From assembly GCA_963771015.1 (NCBI GenBank), contig CAVYRN010000007.1, forward strand, positions 1 to 64,000: a DNA stretch of 64,000 bases, written 5' to 3'. Position numbers and translations under genes: made by a program. Position 1 is the first letter of the stretch. Every line of letters begins with the position of its first letter. The DNA is from CAVSJJ01 sp963771015 (GTDB taxonomy: Bacteria > Actinomycetota > Actinomycetes > Actinomycetales > Dermatophilaceae). Below the pieces are notes generated by a model. The model had not been told where the DNA came from. It worked only from the letters and a program-made list of their open reading frames with translations, and ran no database searches. Positions 52,484 to 61,369 of the stretch are shown here, piece by piece.

Positions 52484-53974
52484 TCAGTCGGCGCTCGGGC
52501 GGCTCAGCCGGTCGAGGAAGGCGAGCAGCAGCGCCTCTCTCAGCCGCGGCGGAGCCGCGTCGAGCAGGGCGTTGACCGGGGCCATCCGCTCGGGAAGCGC
52601 GAGCGCGCCGTCGGCGCCGGCCAGCCCCGCCATCGCGAGCAGCCCGTCGAAGGCCGCGTCGTCGAGGGTCGCCGGGTCGATGGTGGTCGCGAACGCGGCG
52701 AGCTCGGGGGCGACCGCCACCGGACCCGCCGCCCGGGCGGCCGTGACGGCCTCGAGCAGGGCGTCCACGAAGTCCGGGACGCTCGCCGCCGTCGCCGCAC
52801 TCAGGGTGAGGTGGAGCGTCGGCGGCATACCCCGATAGCCCATCTGCGGCTGGACGAACCAACCCCGCGCGAGCATCTCGTCGGCGATCGTGTAGACGTC
52901 GCACGAGTCATCCGTCGTGAGCGTGAGCAGCGTCGAGTCCGGTTCTGCCACAACGGATATACCCGGTATGCCGCTCGCGGCCTCGGCGAGCGCCAGCGTC
53001 GCCTGCCGAGCCAGGGCGACCAGCCGCCGGTAGCCGTCGTCACCGATGGCGTGGGCGACCGCCCAGGCGGCCGCGAGCGGGCCACCGGACTTCGTCGACT
53101 GCAGCGTCGAGTTGAGCATCGTGTAGCCCGGCCAGTCGGCCGAGGCGAAGAAGTGACTCCTGCGCAGGGCGGCCGTGCGATGCAGGAGGAGCGAGACGCC
53201 CTTGGGGGTGTAGCCGTACTTGTGCAGGTCGACGCTGATGCTCGTCACGCCGTCGACGGCGAAGGTCCACGGCGGCACCTCGTCGAGATAGGGGAGCACC
53301 CACCCGCCGATGCACGCGTCGACGTGACAGCGGACCCCCTGCGCGGCGGCGAGGGCCGCGATCTCGGGGATCGGGTCGATGACGCCCTGGGCGTACGACG
53401 GCGCCGACGCCGCGACGAGGACCGTCGTGTCGTCGATCGCCGCAGCCATGGCCGTGGGATCCGCCCGGAAGCTGACCGGGTCGACGTCGACGAGGACCGG
53501 CCGTACCCCGAAGTAGTGCGCCGCCTTGTGGAATGCCGCGTGCGCCGTCGTCGGCAGCACCATCGACGGGTGCGCGACGTCGGGAGCGCCGTTTCTGGCG
53601 GCGAGCACCGCGAGGAGGAGCGACTCGGTGCCACCCGACGTCACCGACCCGGCGAACCCCACGGGGGCATCGAGCAGCCGTCCCGCCCACCCGACGAGGT
53701 CGTTCTCCATCGCGAGCAGCGAGGGGAATGCCGTCGGGTCGAGGCCGTTGGTCGCGGCGAACATCGCGAGCGCCTCGAGACCGACCGCGTCGGCGTCGGC
53801 GAGCCCCGAGTCGTAGACGTAGGACAGGGTGCGACCGCCGTGCGTCGGCAGGTCTCCGGTGCGCAGCGCCTCGAGCCGGGCGACCACCTCCTCGCGGGGC
53901 ATCCCGGCGCCGGCCGCGGCTCGGCTCTGGACGGGCTGGACGGGCTCGGCGGGCTGGGCGGGCTGGTCGGTCAT
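52484..53974 (-). CDS. PLP-dependent decarboxylase / sphingosine-1-phosphate lyase-like
   Basis: This 496-aa fold-type I PLP enzyme of the group II decarboxylase family has SGGTESLLLAVLAARN (cofactor-binding Gly/Thr), HVDACIGGW (PLP-contacting Asp region) and SVDLHKYGYTPKG, with the Schiff-base Lys. The HKYGY form is closer to sphingosine-1-phosphate lyase and some tyrosine or glutamate decarboxylases than to GadB. The N-terminal 20 residues are a Gln/Pro/Glu/Val repeat. The last 100 residues are an extra helical domain. The ATG at 53974 overlaps the symporter gene stop by 4 bp, so substrate and transporter are probably linked. Confidence 0.85.
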   Translation of the reverse strand: MTDQPAQPAEPVQPVQSRAAAGAGMPREEVVARLEALRTGDLPTHGGRTLSYVYDSGLADADAVGLEALAMFAATNGLDPTAFPSLLAMENDLVGWAGRLLDAPVGFAGSVTSGGTESLLLAVLAARNGAPDVAHPSMVLPTTAHAAFHKAAHYFGVRPVLVDVDPVSFRADPTAMAAAIDDTTVLVAASAPSYAQGVIDPIPEIAALAAAQGVRCHVDACIGGWVLPYLDEVPPWTFAVDGVTSISVDLHKYGYTPKGVSLLLHRTAALRRSHFFASADWPGYTMLNSTLQSTKSGGPLAAAWAVAHAIGDDGYRRLVALARQATLALAEAASGIPGISVVAEPDSTLLTLTTDDSCDVYTIADEMLARGWFVQPQMGYRGMPPTLHLTLSAATAASVPDFVDALLEAVTAARAAGPVAVAPELAAFATTIDPATLDDAAFDGLLAMAGLAGADGALALPERMAPVNALLDAAPPRLREALLLAFLDRLSRPSAD

Positions 53975-55302
53975 GCGGTCACCTCTCTGGCTCGGGCCAC
54001 CTCGTCCTCGTCGAGGCGGTAGCGGACGACGAAGACGAGCGACAGCGCGACGAGCACCGCCGGAACGATGGAGAACCCGAGGCCGATCGCCGTGAGGGCC
54101 GACCCCGGCTGGGTGGCCGAGCCGGTCGTCGACGAGACGTACCCGCCGAGGGCCAGCACCGCGGCATACACGAACGGGCCGAACGCGAGACCCAGGGTCT
54201 CGGCGGCCGTCCACACCCCCGTGTAGACGCCGACCCGGTTCGACCCGGTGCGCATCGCGTCGACCGCCGCGGCGTCGGCGAGCATGGCGAGAGGGAACAT
54301 CTGCCCGCCGGCATACCCGATCCCCACGACGGCGACCGAGAGCGGCACCAGCCAGGTGGCGGAGTGGAGGGCGCCGAGCGTGCCGAGGGCCCCCAGCCCG
54401 AGAAGGACGGATGCAGCGAGGTAGCCGACCCGCTTGTCCCGCGACTCGCCGAACCGCTGCCACAGCGGCGTGACGATCAGGGCCGGGCCGACGAAGCAGA
54501 CGAAGAGCACCGTCGACATCCCCGAGCTGCCGAGCAGCTCGCGCGCGACGTAGTCGACCCCGGCGAGCATCGCGCCGGTCGCCAGCGCCTGGATGACGAA
54601 CGCGGTGAGGAGGGTGCGGAAGTCCCTGGCCCGGGCCACGATCCGGAGCTGGTCGCGCAGGCTCGCCCCGGCGCTGCCGTAGGAGTCCATCGGGATGTCG
54701 CGGGTCCCCCGCCAGGCGCCGAGCGTGCCGACGACGATGAGCGCCCCGACGAAGAGGCCGACCCCGCGGTAGCCCCACGTCACGCCGAGCTGGTTGCGGA
54801 TCATCGGCGACAGCCCGCCGCTGATGAGGATCGCGAGGGCGAGGATGGCGACCCGCCACGTCATGAGCCGGGTGCGTTCGTCGTAGTCGTCGGTCATCTC
54901 GGCCGGCATGGCGACATAGGGCACCTGGAAGAAGGCGTATGCCGTCGCGCAGGCGAGGAACGCGACGACGACCCACGTGGCGGCGAGCCCACGAGGGGAG
55001 GTCGGCCCCGAGAAGAGGAGGACGAACGCGACGGCGAGGGCGAGGCCGGCCCGCAGGAGGAACGGCCTGCGCCGGCCCGCGGGGTGGGTCGACCTGTCGC
55101 TGATCCCCCCGGCGATGGGGTTGAGGATGACGTCCCACGCCTTGGGGATGAGAACGACGAGGCCGGCGAACCCGGCAGCGACGCCGAGCCGGTCGGTGAG
55201 GTACGGCAGGAGGAGCAGCCCCGGCACCGTTCCGAACGACCCGGTCGCGACCGACCCGAGCCCGTAGCCCCGCCGCGCTGCGGGGGAGAGCGTTCTCGCC
55301 AT
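53971..55302 (-). CDS. GPH-type MFS symporter
   Basis: This 443-aa protein has twelve membrane segments and features of the glycoside-pentoside-hexuronide:cation group: PKAWDVILNPIAGGISDRS (AWDxxxxPxxG-x-xxD), QVPYVAMPAEMTDDYDERT and RTGSNRVGVYTG. It probably moves a small organic solute with H+ or Na+. It is the first gene of a two-gene operon with the PLP decarboxylase, overlapping it by ATGA. The pair could be an amine- or phospho-sphingoid-type catabolic or pH-homeostasis unit; that is inferred only from neighbourhood. Confidence 0.87.
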   Translation of the reverse strand: MARTLSPAARRGYGLGSVATGSFGTVPGLLLLPYLTDRLGVAAGFAGLVVLIPKAWDVILNPIAGGISDRSTHPAGRRRPFLLRAGLALAVAFVLLFSGPTSPRGLAATWVVVAFLACATAYAFFQVPYVAMPAEMTDDYDERTRLMTWRVAILALAILISGGLSPMIRNQLGVTWGYRGVGLFVGALIVVGTLGAWRGTRDIPMDSYGSAGASLRDQLRIVARARDFRTLLTAFVIQALATGAMLAGVDYVARELLGSSGMSTVLFVCFVGPALIVTPLWQRFGESRDKRVGYLAASVLLGLGALGTLGALHSATWLVPLSVAVVGIGYAGGQMFPLAMLADAAAVDAMRTGSNRVGVYTGVWTAAETLGLAFGPFVYAAVLALGGYVSSTTGSATQPGSALTAIGLGFSIVPAVLVALSLVFVVRYRLDEDEVARAREVTA

Positions 55303-55484
55303 GACCAGCGACCCTAGACCGGCGCGACCCCCGCGCGGGAGAGGCCGCGGGCCGGGAGTTGTCCGGGGTCGGCCCGGGTTGGCCGGGGTCGGCCGGTCAG
55401 CGGGCGGACGACCACTCGATGACAGGAGGCAACACGCCGAGAAGCGACCCGCCCCTCCCGCGTGTTGCCTCCCCCCAACGCAAG

Positions 55485-55557
55485 AAGAGCCCGCCGGGCA
55501 GAAGGGTCCGCCGGGCAGAGGCCCGCGGACAGAAGGGTCCGCCGGGCAGAAGGGCTC
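55485..55557. repeat. Interrupted tandem repeat after the alpha/beta hydrolase gene
   Basis: A 17-bp unit (CCGCCGGGCAGAAGGGT) occurs about three times with variation between the hydrolase stop (55559) and the divergent symporter gene start (55302). The rest of this 256-bp gap holds no gene I can support. Confidence 0.7.
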
Positions 55558-55558
55558 G

Positions 55559-56272
55559 TCAGGAGACGGCCGGCGGGCCGAGGAGGCCGAGCAGGCGGAT
55601 CACCTCGGCGGCGACGAGGTCCGGCTCCCAGAGGTGCTGCAGGTGGGTCCCGTCCAGCTCGGCCACCGGCCAACCCGAGGCACGCGCCTGGGCGAGCTCG
55701 GCGGCATACGTCGCACCGAAGGCGAGGTACCCGCTCGGCCGCGCCGTCCAGCCCGGCGGGACGGCGAGCTCGCCCCCGACGTAGTCGAGCGACAGCCTCG
55801 GCTCGCCGGCGCGCACCCGGTCCAACCACTCCGGGCTGGGGAAGAGCCGGACCACCTCACGGCGCGGCCACCAGTCGCTCCACGGAGGCAGCACACCACC
55901 GGGACCGGCCAGGCGGCGGACCTCGTCGAGCAGCCGCTCCGGGACGAGCCGGGTCGACGTGGCGTCCACCGGGGCAAGCGCGGCATCGGCATAGACGACC
56001 CGATCGGCCGCGACCGCCTCGGCGACGGCGGGTGCGTAGAAGCCGGCGTTGCTGTGGGCGAGCAGGATCGTCGCCTCGAAGCGCCGGGCCTCGGCGACGA
56101 ACCCGGACAGCACCTCGGCCGGGGTGAACGGCTCCCCCGGCAGCAGCGCGACCGCGCTCTCCTGCCCGAGGCGGCCCAGCGCGTCGGCGAGTGGGCCGTA
56201 TGCCGTGGGGCCGAGCAGCGGAGAGGGCAGGACGAGCAGACGTGGTTGCGTGGTGTCGCCGCGTCGTCGCAT
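55559..56272 (-). CDS. Alpha/beta hydrolase family protein
   Basis: This 237-aa protein has an alpha/beta-hydrolase layout with the nucleophile region LLAHSNAGFYAP (Ser in H-S-N-A-G, a variant of GxSxG) and a C-terminal His in LDGTHLQHLWEP. The acid residue is not obvious. Actinobacterial relatives are uncharacterised. The start is ATG 56272; no strong ribosome site is seen, and it diverges from the RCC1 gene across 144 bp. Confidence 0.72.
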   Translation of the reverse strand: MRRRGDTTQPRLLVLPSPLLGPTAYGPLADALGRLGQESAVALLPGEPFTPAEVLSGFVAEARRFEATILLAHSNAGFYAPAVAEAVAADRVVYADAALAPVDATSTRLVPERLLDEVRRLAGPGGVLPPWSDWWPRREVVRLFPSPEWLDRVRAGEPRLSLDYVGGELAVPPGWTARPSGYLAFGATYAAELAQARASGWPVAELDGTHLQHLWEPDLVAAEVIRLLGLLGPPAVS

Positions 56273-56416
56273 CCCCCATCCTTACCCGATGCGACCCCGG
56301 TCGGCCCCCTCCCGCCCCGTGCTCAACCGGCCCAACCTGTGCAAACCCGTCACGCGTACGCCGCCGGGCCGCTAGGGTGATCGGCGTTGGAGGAGTTTGT
56401 TGCTCGTGGGGGGCAC

Positions 56417-57577
56417 ATGTCGAGGCGTTCATTTCTCGTTTCCGCGGCGACCGCAGCCGCGGTCGTTCTCAGTCCTGCCATGGCGCAGGCCGAGACCGCC
56501 CCGAAGCCGGTACATCCCGGCCAGGTGATGACCTTCGGCATCGACGAGCAGGGGACGATCGGCGTCGGCCGCCCCATGACGACAGCACTCGCGCCCGTCT
56601 CGGTCGGGCTCTCGCTCTCCCACGCGGTCCAGGTCTCGGCGCACGCCGGCCACATGCTCGCGCTGCGGCGCGACGGGTCGGTGTGGGGATGGGGCGCCAA
56701 CCGCTACGGCCAGGTCACCACGGGAGCGCCGATCATCGGGACGCCCCGGCTCATCGCCGGCCTCAGCCACATCAGCTCGGTCGACACCGGGGGTGCGTCG
56801 AGCTTCGCCGTGTCGGCAACGGGCCGGGTCTACGCCTGGGGCTACAACCGCGACGGCGAGCTCGGGCTCGGCGACCGCAAGAACCGCTCGGTCCCCAGCC
56901 TCGTCCCGGGCCTGAGCGGCGTCGTCCGCGTCTCGGCCGGGCTCAACCACGCCCTGGCGCTGACGCAGGACGGCTCGGTCTACGCCTGGGGCATCAACGA
57001 CTTCGGTCAGCTGGGCCACGGCGGCCAGGTGTCGAGTACCCGGCCGGTCAAGGTCGTCGGCCTGCCTGCCGTGCGCGCCATCTCGGCGGGCACGACGCAC
57101 TCGCTCGCCGTCGGTGTCGACGGGTCGGTCTGGGCGTGGGGCGACAACGAGTACGCCCAGCTCGGCGACCTGACCAGGACGACCCGGCTCACCCCGGTCC
57201 GGGTCGCGCTGGCCGGCCGCGCCAAGGACGTCTCGGCCGGTGACTTCAGCTCGTTCGCACTCATGCGCTCCGGCCTGATCAAGGCCTGGGGCACCAATGC
57301 CGCGGGCCAGCTCGGCATCGGTGCCGGTGGGGCCTACAGCGCCAAGCCACGGACGGTGCGCGGGCTCCCCCAGATCAAGGCGGTCTCGTCGGGCTACAAC
57401 CACACGTTGGCCCTCGCCAAGGACGGGCGCGTCTACGCCTGGGGCGCCGCCAGCGAGGGGGAGCTCGGGCTGGGGACGTCGCTCACGAACCAGAGCACCC
57501 CACGGCTGGTGCCGGGGATCACCGCGAGCGCCGTGTCGGCCGGCCAGTTCGTCTCGGCCGTCGTCGCCCTGAGGTAG
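56417..57577 (+). CDS. Tat-exported RCC1-repeat beta-propeller protein
   Basis: This 386-aa protein starts at ATG 56417 with a twin-arginine signal (MSRRSFLVSAATAAAVVLS), predicted to be cleaved after AQA. The mature part has seven RCC1 repeats of about 50 residues (such as GRVYAWGYNRDGELGLG, GSVYAWGINDFGQLGHG, GSVWAWGDNEYAQLG), enough for a closed seven-bladed propeller. Bacterial RCC1 proteins serve binding or adhesion roles; there is no catalytic motif. Use of Tat means it folds, possibly with a cofactor or metal, before export. The last codons and the stop fall in the first unit of a 20-bp tandem array. Confidence 0.88.
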   Translation: MSRRSFLVSAATAAAVVLSPAMAQAETAPKPVHPGQVMTFGIDEQGTIGVGRPMTTALAPVSVGLSLSHAVQVSAHAGHMLALRRDGSVWGWGANRYGQVTTGAPIIGTPRLIAGLSHISSVDTGGASSFAVSATGRVYAWGYNRDGELGLGDRKNRSVPSLVPGLSGVVRVSAGLNHALALTQDGSVYAWGINDFGQLGHGGQVSSTRPVKVVGLPAVRAISAGTTHSLAVGVDGSVWAWGDNEYAQLGDLTRTTRLTPVRVALAGRAKDVSAGDFSSFALMRSGLIKAWGTNAAGQLGIGAGGAYSAKPRTVRGLPQIKAVSSGYNHTLALAKDGRVYAWGAASEGELGLGTSLTNQSTPRLVPGITASAVSAGQFVSAVVALR

Positions 57578-57680
57578 TGGTCACCGCCCTGAGGTCGTGG
57601 CCACCGCCCTGAGGTCGTGGTCACCGCCCTGAGGTCGTGGTCACCGACCTCACGTAGCGGTCACCGCCCCGAGGCAACGG
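57561..57680. repeat. 20-bp tandem array starting in the 3' end of the RCC1 gene
   Basis: Six units of exactly 20 bp (consensus TCACCGCCCTGAGGTCGTGG) run from 57561 to 57680. The first contains the last codons and stop of the RCC1 gene; units 2-4 are nearly perfect; units 5-6 are degenerate. The array fills most of the 140-bp gap before the ABC operon. Confidence 0.95.
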
Positions 57681-57717
57681 CACAGCCTCGGCCCCCCTCA
57701 GGCTAGGTTTGCTGTCC

Positions 57718-58650
57718 ATGGGGGTCATCGACACGGCGGGACTGACCAAGCGCTATCCGCGCGTGACCGCCCTCGACGGCCTCGACCTCACGGTCGGGGA
57801 CGGCGTCACCGGCCTGGTCGGCGCCAACGGTGCGGGCAAGTCGACCCTCATCAAGCTGCTCCTCGGCCTGGTGCCCGCGACGAGCGGCCAGGCCACCGTC
57901 CTGTCCTATGACGTGGCCACCCAAGGCGCACAGATCCGGGGGCTGGTCGGCTACATGCCCGAGCACGACTGCCTGCCCGCCGACGTGTCGGCCAGCGACT
58001 TCGTCGTCCACCTCGGCCAGATGTCCGGACTGCCGTATGCCGCGGCCCGCGAGCGCGCCGCCGACGTGCTGCGCCACGTCGGCCTCGCCGAGGAGCGCTA
58101 CCGGCCGATGGGCGGGTACTCGACCGGGATGAAGCAGCGGGCCAAGCTCGCCCAGGCCCTCGTCCACGATCCCCGGCTCGTCCTCCTCGACGAGCCGACG
58201 AACGGGCTGGACCCCGCGTCGCGGGACAGCATGCTCGACCTCGTCCGCCGGATCGGTACCGAGTTCGGGATCGCGGTCCTCGTCACCTCCCACCTCCTCG
58301 GTGAGCTCGAGCGGGTCAGCGACCACGTCATCGTCCTCGACAGCGGTGCCCTGCTCCGGTCCTCGGCGACGACCGACTTCCTGCACACGATGGGCAGCCT
58401 GCTCATCGAGGTCCAGGGCAAGCCGGACGCCGACCGGCTGCTCGGTCAGGCCCTCGTCGACGCCGGCCTTCAGGCCCGGCCGGGCGAGGGCGGCCTCGTC
58501 GAGGTCGACGTCATCGACGAGACGACACACGACATCATCCGCGACCTCACCGTCGCCCTCGATCTCGGGCTGGTCCGGATGCAGGAGCGGCACCACCGGA
58601 TCGAGGACGTCTTCCGAGAGGGGGTGGCCGGCGGTGCCCAGCCCCGCTGA
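57718..58650 (+). CDS. ABC transporter ATP-binding protein
   Basis: This 310-aa ATPase of the multidrug/antibiotic exporter type (CcmA-like) has Walker A GANGAGKST, signature YSTGMKQRAKLAQA and Walker B LVLLDEPTNGLD, then the switch His in VTSHLL. A TAGGTT -10 box ends eight bases before the ATG at 57718, so the four-gene operon it heads probably has a leaderless start. It overlaps the next gene by 17 bp. The cargo is unknown; it pairs with the permease that follows. Confidence 0.92.
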   Translation: MGVIDTAGLTKRYPRVTALDGLDLTVGDGVTGLVGANGAGKSTLIKLLLGLVPATSGQATVLSYDVATQGAQIRGLVGYMPEHDCLPADVSASDFVVHLGQMSGLPYAAARERAADVLRHVGLAEERYRPMGGYSTGMKQRAKLAQALVHDPRLVLLDEPTNGLDPASRDSMLDLVRRIGTEFGIAVLVTSHLLGELERVSDHVIVLDSGALLRSSATTDFLHTMGSLLIEVQGKPDADRLLGQALVDAGLQARPGEGGLVEVDVIDETTHDIIRDLTVALDLGLVRMQERHHRIEDVFREGVAGGAQPR

Positions 58651-59539
58651 GGACATCAACCCCGCGGTCATCCACGACCTCGGCTACCGCGGCTACGACG
58701 GTCCGCGGCTCGGCGAGACCGCCGTCGCCCGCTCGCTGTTCGTCACCGGTCTGCGCAACTGCTTCGGCCTCGGCCGGTCCGGGCGCTCGAAGGTGCTGCC
58801 GATGATCCTCCTCGGCCTCATGCTCCTGCCGGCGCTCATCCTCGTCGGCATCCTCGTCCAGGCCCGCTCGGTGCTCCACCTCGACGACCAGATCGTCGCC
58901 TACTCCTCGTACCAGATGACGACCCAGCTGCTCATCTCGGTCTTCGTCGCCGCCCAGGCCCCTGCTCTCGTCTCCCGCGACCTCCGGTTCGGGACGATCA
59001 CCCTCTACCTCGCGCGCCCGATCCGCCGGGTCACCTACGTCCTGGTCCGGCTCGCCTCCCTGACGGCCGCGACCTTCGCCCTCATCGGCGCCCCGCTGCT
59101 GCTCATGTATGCCGGCGGCCTCCTGGCCGGCCTCCCACCCGGGCGCGAGACGGGCCGGATCCTCGGCGCTCTGGTCGGCGCGCTGCTCCTCGCGGCCTGC
59201 CTCGCCGGCCCCGCCGCCGTCGTGTCGGCGCTGACCACGCGCCGCGGCCTCGCCGTCGCCGGCGTCATCGTCATCCTCCTGCTCAGCTACACGGCCGTCG
59301 CGATCATCCAGGGCATCGCCGCCGACTCCCAGCATGTTCTGGTCGGCCAGATCGCCGGGCTCTTCTCGCCGTACACCCTCGTCAACGGGGTGCAGGTGAC
59401 CCTCTTCAACGCGACCGCCGCCACCCCCACGCCACCGCACGGGGCCGGGCTCGGCGCGGCATACCTCGGGGTCACCGCCCTCATCGTCGTCGGCTCGTTC
59501 GGGTCGATGCTCGCGCGCTACCGGGAGGTGGGCTCGTGA
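58634..59539 (+). CDS. ABC transporter permease
   Basis: This 301-aa membrane protein has six hydrophobic segments after a 60-residue cytoplasmic N-terminus (containing DLGYRGYDGPRLG, a motif common at the N-terminus of actinobacterial ABC-2-type permeases). The start is GTG 58634, overlapping the ATPase gene by 17 bp. It overlaps the second ATPase gene by 4 bp (GTGA). It is the second gene of a four-gene exporter operon. Confidence 0.87.
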   Translation: MPSPAEDINPAVIHDLGYRGYDGPRLGETAVARSLFVTGLRNCFGLGRSGRSKVLPMILLGLMLLPALILVGILVQARSVLHLDDQIVAYSSYQMTTQLLISVFVAAQAPALVSRDLRFGTITLYLARPIRRVTYVLVRLASLTAATFALIGAPLLLMYAGGLLAGLPPGRETGRILGALVGALLLAACLAGPAAVVSALTTRRGLAVAGVIVILLLSYTAVAIIQGIAADSQHVLVGQIAGLFSPYTLVNGVQVTLFNATAATPTPPHGAGLGAAYLGVTALIVVGSFGSMLARYREVGS

Positions 59540-60450
59540 GCTCGCTGCACCTCGACCACGTCTCCCGGTGGTTCGGCAACGTCGTCGCCGTCAACGACGT
59601 GTCGATGACGATCGGCCCGGGGGTCACCGGCCTGCTCGGCCCCAACGGTGCCGGCAAGTCGACGCTGATCGCCCTGATGTCCGGCTTCCTCGCTCCGTCG
59701 ACCGGAACCGTCACCCTCGACGGGGAACCGTTGTGGCGCAACGAAAGCGTCTACCGCACGATCGGCCTCGTGCCCGAGCGCGAGGCGTTGTTCGACTACC
59801 TCACCGGGCGGGAGTTCGTCGTCGCGAACGCCGAGCTGCACGGCCTCGACCACCCCGGGGCGGCCGCCGCCGGCGCCCTCGCGCTCGTCGAGATGACCGA
59901 CGCTCAGGACCGGTCCATCTCGACCTACTCCAAGGGGATGCGCCAGCGGGTCAAGATGGCCTCCGCCCTCGTGCACGACCCGGCCGTCCTCCTCCTCGAC
60001 GAGCCGTTCAACGGGATGGACCCGCGGCAGCGCATCCACCTCATGGACCTCATCCGCTCGATGGGGGCGCAGGGCCGGACCGTGCTCTTCAGCTCGCACA
60101 TCCTCGAGGAGGTCGAGCAGGTGGCCCGGCAGATCGAGGTCGTCGTCGCCGGGCGGCACGCCGCGTCCGGGGACTTCGGGGCGATCCGGCGGCTGATGAC
60201 CGACCGGCCCAACCGGTTCGTCCTGCGCAGCGGCGACGACCGGCGGCTCGCCTCGGTGCTGCTGTCCGACTCGTCCGTCCGGGGCGTGCGGCTGCGGGCC
60301 GAGGGCGGGATCGAGCTCGAGGCCTCCGACTTCGGCCGGTTCAGCGTGGCGCTGCCGCGGCTCGCCCGCGACCACGGGATCCGGCTGCTCGAGGTCACGC
60401 CGAGCGATGAGTCGCTCGAGAGCGTCTTCGCCTATCTGGTGGCGTCGTGA
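59536..60450 (+). CDS. ABC transporter ATP-binding protein
   Basis: This is a 304-aa CcmA-type ATPase with Walker A GPNGAGKST, signature YSKGMRQRVKMASA, Walker B VLLLDEPFNGMD and switch His in SSHILEE. It starts at GTG 59536 within the stop of the permease gene and overlaps the last gene by 4 bp. It is a clear paralogue of the first ATPase; whether the two form one heterodimer or two separate exporters is open. Confidence 0.92.
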   Translation: MSSLHLDHVSRWFGNVVAVNDVSMTIGPGVTGLLGPNGAGKSTLIALMSGFLAPSTGTVTLDGEPLWRNESVYRTIGLVPEREALFDYLTGREFVVANAELHGLDHPGAAAAGALALVEMTDAQDRSISTYSKGMRQRVKMASALVHDPAVLLLDEPFNGMDPRQRIHLMDLIRSMGAQGRTVLFSSHILEEVEQVARQIEVVVAGRHAASGDFGAIRRLMTDRPNRFVLRSGDDRRLASVLLSDSSVRGVRLRAEGGIELEASDFGRFSVALPRLARDHGIRLLEVTPSDESLESVFAYLVAS

Positions 60451-61172
60451 GCGCGCCTCTGTCCGGCACCGTCGTGCGGCTGGCGCGCCGGAGCGTCTTC
60501 GGGCGACGGCGCGGGATCCTGCTCGTCGTCCTTCCCGTCGTCCTCCTCGGGCTGGCCCTGCTCATCCGGGCCCTCGTCGGGAGCGACCCGGACGCCGCAC
60601 GGCATACCCTCCAGGGCCTGGGCCTGGTCGTCATCACCCCGCTCGTCGCTTTGCTCGCGACGACCGGGGTGCTGGCCCCCGAGATCGACGACGGCTCGGT
60701 CGCCTACCTGCTGGCCAAGCCGGTCCCCCGGTCCCGGATCGTCCTCAGCAAGCTCGTTGTCGCCCTCGGCTGCGTCGTGGTGTTCGCCGCCGTTCCCACC
60801 TTCCTCGCCGGTCTGATCATGCGGTCGAGCGAGCCCCGGCTCGGTGCGGCCTACGCGGTCGGTTCGCTCGCGGCCGGGGCGGCATACTGCGCACTGTTCG
60901 CCCTGCTGTCCGTCCTCACCCGCCACGCGGTCGTCGTCGGACTCATCTATCTCCTCGTCTGGGAGAGCCTGCTCGGCGGGCTGCTCGACGGGGTCCGCTG
61001 GCTCAGCGTCGTGCGGTGGGCAACCGCGATCGCGGCGCCGGTCGCCGACCTCCCGCTGTCCCCCGACCTCGGTGCGCCGTATGCCGTCTCGGCCACCCTG
61101 GTCGTCATCGTCGCCGGCACCTGGCTCACCGTCTGGCGGCTGCGCGGCTTCAACCTCACCGGCGACGAGTAG
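60447..61172 (+). CDS. ABC transporter permease (ABC-2 type)
   Basis: This 241-aa protein has six hydrophobic segments and EIDDGSVAYLLAKPVPRSRI, the cytoplasmic loop motif seen in ABC-2-type permeases that insert next to CcmA-like ATPases. The start is GTG 60447 (GTGA overlap). It completes the operon ATPase-permease-ATPase-permease. It is shorter than the first permease, with no long N-terminal extension. Confidence 0.87.
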   Translation: MSAPLSGTVVRLARRSVFGRRRGILLVVLPVVLLGLALLIRALVGSDPDAARHTLQGLGLVVITPLVALLATTGVLAPEIDDGSVAYLLAKPVPRSRIVLSKLVVALGCVVVFAAVPTFLAGLIMRSSEPRLGAAYAVGSLAAGAAYCALFALLSVLTRHAVVVGLIYLLVWESLLGGLLDGVRWLSVVRWATAIAAPVADLPLSPDLGAPYAVSATLVVIVAGTWLTVWRLRGFNLTGDE

Positions 61173-61282
61173 CCCGCGCCACGGACCTGGCCGCCGGCCG
61201 GCACCTCATCCAGATCTGACCCGACCCGGTCCGTGTGACGCGGAACGCAGACCACCCGGCGGGGGACTGCCCTCTGCTGAAC

Positions 61283-61360
61283 GGATCTGCGAAGCCCCGT
61301 CGCGTCGCGCGGTTGTTCGCACGCCCGGTGGAGGAGATCTTCGACTCCGAGGAGGAGTAG
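61283..61360 (+). pseudogene. 3' remnant of an XRE-family regulator gene
   Basis: The 25 codons end in VARLFARPVEEIFDSEEE and a stop at 61358-61360. This is the typical C-terminus of short XRE regulators, which read LAxLFGxPVEEIF and so on. No HTH is found upstream, so most of the gene is gone. It directly precedes a small membrane protein gene, the usual partner of such regulators. Confidence 0.6.
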
Positions 61361-61369
61361 GGGTTCCGA

